From Bacteroidota bacterium (GTDB lineage: Bacteria; Bacteroidota; Bacteroidia; UBA4408): a DNA stretch of 64,000 nt. The translations under genes and the position numbers were made by a program. The DNA is taken from assembly GCA_963169745.1 (NCBI GenBank), contig CAUJCU010000024.1, positions 16,842 through 80,841 on the forward strand, given 5' to 3'. The notes beneath the pieces were generated by a model that was not told where the DNA came from, searched no databases, and saw only the letters and a list, made by a program, of their open reading frames with translations. How positions within the stretch are numbered: position 1 is the first letter of the stretch; each line of letters begins with the position of its first letter. This document shows positions 61,061 through 64,000 of this stretch, piece after piece.

Positions 61061-63835
61061 TTAATTTGCTTTCAAATACTCTCTAAGCACATACTGCAAT
61101 ATCCCTTGATTTTTGTAATACTCAATTTCTATGGCCGAATCTAAGCGTGCTTCTACATTAAACTTAGTTTCTTTACCTGATGGGTGAATGGCTTTAACCT
61201 CTAAAATTTTATGTGGTTTTAGGTTTTCTGCAAGTCCGTTTATGCTATAAGTTTCTGTGCCATCCAGACCTAGCGTTTCGGCATTTTGTTGTTGGGTAAA
61301 TACCAATGGAGCTACTCCCATACCAACTAAGTTGCTGCGATGAATGCGTTCAAAACTTTCGGCAATAACGGCATTAACCCCTAATAGAAAAGTACCTTTA
61401 GCTGCCCAATCGCGTGATGAACCCGATCCATACTCTTTACCTGCTAAAATTATTAATGGTGTTTTATCTTTTGCATATAACATAGCCGTATCGTAAACTG
61501 TCTTAACTTCGTTGGTAGGAAAGTAGCGGCTGTATCCGCCTTCTTTATCGGCAATTTTATTTTTGATACGCACATTGGCAAAAGTGCCTCGCATCATCAC
61601 TTCGTGATTGCCTCTACGAGAACCATAGGAGTTAAAGTCTTTTTTTTCTATCCCGTTTTCTTTCAGATAAATTCCGGCAGCCGAATCTTCTTTAAAAGAT
61701 CCCGCAGGAGAAATATGATCCGTTGTAACCGAATCGCCAAGGTATAGCAATACTCTTGCTCCATTAATATCCTGAACAGGATCTGGAGTTGGTTTAAGGT
61801 TTTCAAAGAAAGGTGCTTCTTTAATATAGGTTGAGTTGTTATTCCATTCAAAATTTTGATCCAGGTTTACTTCTAATTCTTGCCAGTCGGTGCTTCCATC
61901 AAATATTACATCATATACTTCTTTAAAATCATCTTGCTTCATACATTCGTTAATAGTCTTTTGAATTTCTTCTCTCGAAGGCCAAATATCTTTTAAGTAA
62001 ACTGCTTCGCCATTGGGGTCGTAATCAATTGGGTCATTTATTAAATCAATATCCACTCTACCTGCCAAAGCATAAGCTACCACCAGCATAGGCGACATGA
62101 GGAAATTCATTTTTACTTGAGGATGTACCCGTGCTTCAAAATTGCGGTTGCCCGAAAGAACGGAAGCTACCACTAACTCACCTTTATCAACAGCTGTGGC
62201 AATAGCCGGAGGAAGCGGGCCGGAGTTGCCAATGCAGGAAGTACAACCGTAGCCCACCAAATGAAAGCGCAAGGCATCTAAATCGGCATCTAAACCAGAA
62301 CGCTGCAAGTAGGTTGTAACTACTTTTGAACCGGGAGCTAAAGATGTTTTTACCCAGGATTTAGTACGTAATCCTCTTTCTACTGCATTTCGGGCTACCA
62401 GCCCTGCTCCAATCATTACAGCAGGGTTGGAAGTATTGGTACAACTGGTAATTGCGGCTATTGTAATGCTTCCGTCACTCACTACAAACTCTTTATTTTT
62501 TTGCTTAATACGTACGGAGTGATGAGCATCATCAGCAACAATTTCGGAACGCAACTCGCCATGTACCGGCATTTTACCTTGTGTAAACTCTGTTCCGGAG
62601 CCCCCTTCGGTAAGCCAAATATGTTCTTTACGGTGCGTGTGCAACTGATACTCGCGGTTGTGTTCATTTTTTAAGATTTCTCGAAATTTTTTAGCAAGAT
62701 CTTTTACTAAAATTTTATCCTGCGGGCGCTTAGGTCCCGAAACAGTAGGTTCTAAAGTGGCCAAATCAAGCTCTACAATTGAAGAGTATGAAATATCCTC
62801 TTTTCCGGTTCGCCACAGTAAATTTTCTTTACAATAGCTTTCTACAATTTTAATTTGTTCTTCGCTGCGGTTAGTGGCATACATGTACTCTAAGGTACGT
62901 TCATCAATTGGGAAATATGTAACCGTGCAGCCAAACTCAGGCGACATGTTTCCTATTGTAGCTCGGTCGGTAACAGTAAGGTTATTTAATCCATCGCCAA
63001 ATACTTCAACAAACTTTCCAACAACTCCCTTGTCGCGTAGCAGTCGTGTAATAGACAATACTAAATCGGTTGCAGTGCATTGTTCGGGTATTTTTCCGGT
63101 AAGTTTTAACCCAACCACTTCGGGGCAGGTAAAGAAAATAGGTTGCCCTAACATAGCTGCTTCTGCTTCAATACCACCAACACCCCAGGCAATAACCCCA
63201 ATACCATTAACCATTGGGGTATGTGAATCGGTTCCCACTAAGGTGTCGGGAAATAGCCAACCATCGCGCGCAATTACACCTTTTGAAAGATATTCTAAGT
63301 TTACCTGATGACAAATACCCATCCCGGGAGGTACAACAGTAAAATTGTTCAGGCCTTTTTGTGCCCACTTGAGTAATTCATACCGTTCTTGATTTCTTTC
63401 AAACTCTAATTCTACATTTTTATTAAACGAATAATCGGTTCCGTAATAATCTACCTGAACGGAGTGGTCAATGACCAAATCAACCGGTATGGCAGGGTTA
63501 ATTTTTTGTCCATCTTTACCATGCCGCACAAATTCAGCACGCAGTGAGGCCATATCTACCACAGCCGGAACACCGGTAAAGTCCTGCATTAATATTCGTG
63601 CTGGTTTAAATGGAATATCTTTATCAACAGTTTGTGGTGCCCAATTTAAAAGGGTTTCAACGTGTTCATCAGTAATACTGAAACCGTCATAATTTCTGAG
63701 CACATTTTCTAAAAGAATACGAATGCTGAATGGTAGGTGCTCAATATTTTTAGGTAACTTTTTTAGCGAACTGTATGTATATGTTTTACCGTTTATGGTA
63801 ATATTTTTTGAAGATTTTGCTTTGGCGTTGCTCAT
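61061..63835 (-). CDS. acnA: aconitate hydratase A
   Basis: 924 residues from ATG 63835; an ATG at 63865 would add MYYNNHFFSN with no family support. TCA-cycle isomerisation of citrate to isocitrate with a [4Fe-4S] cluster. Seen: LMQDFTGVPAVVDMASLR, GTDSHTPMVNG, the first cluster Cys in ITSCTNTSNP (~465), the other two in YGCTSCIGNSGP (~531) and the swivel domain with GSRRGNHEVMMRG and GKEYGSGSSRDWAAKG. Length and motifs fit the AcnA/IRP1 type. A TTACTTTG element 20-30 bp upstream could be the -7 box. Confidence 0.97.
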   Translation of the reverse strand: MSNAKAKSSKNITINGKTYTYSSLKKLPKNIEHLPFSIRILLENVLRNYDGFSITDEHVETLLNWAPQTVDKDIPFKPARILMQDFTGVPAVVDMASLRAEFVRHGKDGQKINPAIPVDLVIDHSVQVDYYGTDYSFNKNVELEFERNQERYELLKWAQKGLNNFTVVPPGMGICHQVNLEYLSKGVIARDGWLFPDTLVGTDSHTPMVNGIGVIAWGVGGIEAEAAMLGQPIFFTCPEVVGLKLTGKIPEQCTATDLVLSITRLLRDKGVVGKFVEVFGDGLNNLTVTDRATIGNMSPEFGCTVTYFPIDERTLEYMYATNRSEEQIKIVESYCKENLLWRTGKEDISYSSIVELDLATLEPTVSGPKRPQDKILVKDLAKKFREILKNEHNREYQLHTHRKEHIWLTEGGSGTEFTQGKMPVHGELRSEIVADDAHHSVRIKQKNKEFVVSDGSITIAAITSCTNTSNPAVMIGAGLVARNAVERGLRTKSWVKTSLAPGSKVVTTYLQRSGLDADLDALRFHLVGYGCTSCIGNSGPLPPAIATAVDKGELVVASVLSGNRNFEARVHPQVKMNFLMSPMLVVAYALAGRVDIDLINDPIDYDPNGEAVYLKDIWPSREEIQKTINECMKQDDFKEVYDVIFDGSTDWQELEVNLDQNFEWNNNSTYIKEAPFFENLKPTPDPVQDINGARVLLYLGDSVTTDHISPAGSFKEDSAAGIYLKENGIEKKDFNSYGSRRGNHEVMMRGTFANVRIKNKIADKEGGYSRYFPTNEVKTVYDTAMLYAKDKTPLIILAGKEYGSGSSRDWAAKGTFLLGVNAVIAESFERIHRSNLVGMGVAPLVFTQQQNAETLGLDGTETYSINGLAENLKPHKILEVKAIHPSGKETKFNVEARLDSAIEIEYYKNQGILQYVLREYLKAN

Positions 63836-64000
63836 ATTAGAAAAGAAATGGTTATTGTAATACAAAGTAACGAAAAAATATAAAGATTCATGTTTTAAAA
63901 AAGGGATATTTCCTTACAAGACAAAGAAAATTACTTAATACAGTTAACCCTATTTTGCGAAGGAAGAAAAACAAGACTGCGTATTTCTTATGCCTTAGTA
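63836..64000. other. 165-bp AT-rich spacer at the window end
   Basis: Upstream of aconitase. It contains a possible minus-strand -7 box (TTACTTTG, complement at about 63864-63871). No ORF or RNA gene seen. Confidence 0.3.

Noticed and set aside
63836..63865. ATG 63865 as aconitase start
   Set aside because: Extra ten residues lack family support and use the likely promoter region.
1..64000. Prophage, transposon, defence island or CRISPR
   Set aside because: No integrase, transposase, capsid, nuclease-methylase or cas-like protein seen; genes are core or envelope-related.

Overview
The window is a 64 kb stretch of an AT-rich chromosome from a member of the Bacteroidota. The evidence is mutually consistent: several secreted proteins end in type IX secretion (T9SS) C-terminal sorting domains, there is a PorV/PorQ-family barrel and a TonB-dependent receptor with a carboxypeptidase-regulatory-like N-terminus, promoters fit the Bacteroidota pattern (TTTG at -33, TAnnTTTG at -7), Shine-Dalgarno sequences are absent or weak, and the family set is typical (long insert-type IspG, DUF2723, TamB beside TsaD, SiaB/SiaC, a COX24_C-type mini ribosomal protein). 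I cannot place it below phylum. I saw no tRNA, rRNA, CRISPR array, insertion sequence or prophage.

Layout. 1-2.6 kb: 3' part of ispG (cut by the window edge), a lipoprotein with a degenerate Rieske-like domain, and a small Lys/Arg-rich exported protein. 2.7-11.7 kb: a three-gene surface/secretion module (TonB-dependent receptor, ~1364-residue T9SS-type cargo, PorV-like barrel) closed by a strong terminator. 11.8-13.6 kb: greA, a HIT protein and murI. 13.6-16.6 kb (minus): an HU, TPR protein, bS22/mS38-like mini-protein and RNase G cluster behind a near-perfect Bacteroidota promoter. 16.8-19.9 kb: a large DUF2723 membrane protein. 20.2-27.9 kb: a small exported coiled-coil-like protein followed 2 bp later by a 2378-residue modular surface protein. 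28-31.3 kb: a cystathionine gamma-synthase-like enzyme and an M43 metalloprotease with a T9SS tail. 31.4-37 kb: divergent tsaD and tamB. 37-43.4 kb (minus): a three-gene alpha-glucan operon (GH31, lipoprotein GH13, exported GH13). 43.7-49.6 kb: purL, mtaB, a small membrane protein, an Lgt-family protein and an inositol-monophosphatase-family protein. 49.7-50.7 kb: a siaB-siaC signalling pair with its own promoter and a palindromic terminator. 51.1-53.6 kb: lon. 53.6-60.9 kb: small housekeeping and accessory genes, including a membrane J-domain protein, a polyprenyl-phosphate-sugar-synthase-like GT2, a frameshifted ABC permease with its ATPase, and an overlapping DUF4920/cytochrome c pair. 61-63.8 kb: aconitase.

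Working together. Three proteins (1364, 2378 and 695 residues) look like T9SS cargo, and the PorV-like barrel is a candidate dedicated shuttle for the first; the core T9SS machinery is not in this window. DUF2723 and the DPM-like GT2 could supply the surface-protein O-glycosylation known in this phylum (inference). TsaD and MtaB act on the same tRNA nucleotide (A37). The GH genes place debranching or amylase activity outside the cytoplasm and alpha-glucosidase inside.

Most of the window is core genome. The points most worth a second look are the receptor/cargo/PorV module, the SiaB-SiaC pair without SiaA or SiaD, the frameshifted permease, the Rieske-like lipoprotein that has lost both histidine ligands, the 29-residue ribosomal-protein-like ORF, and the hairpin-rich leader in front of RNase G.
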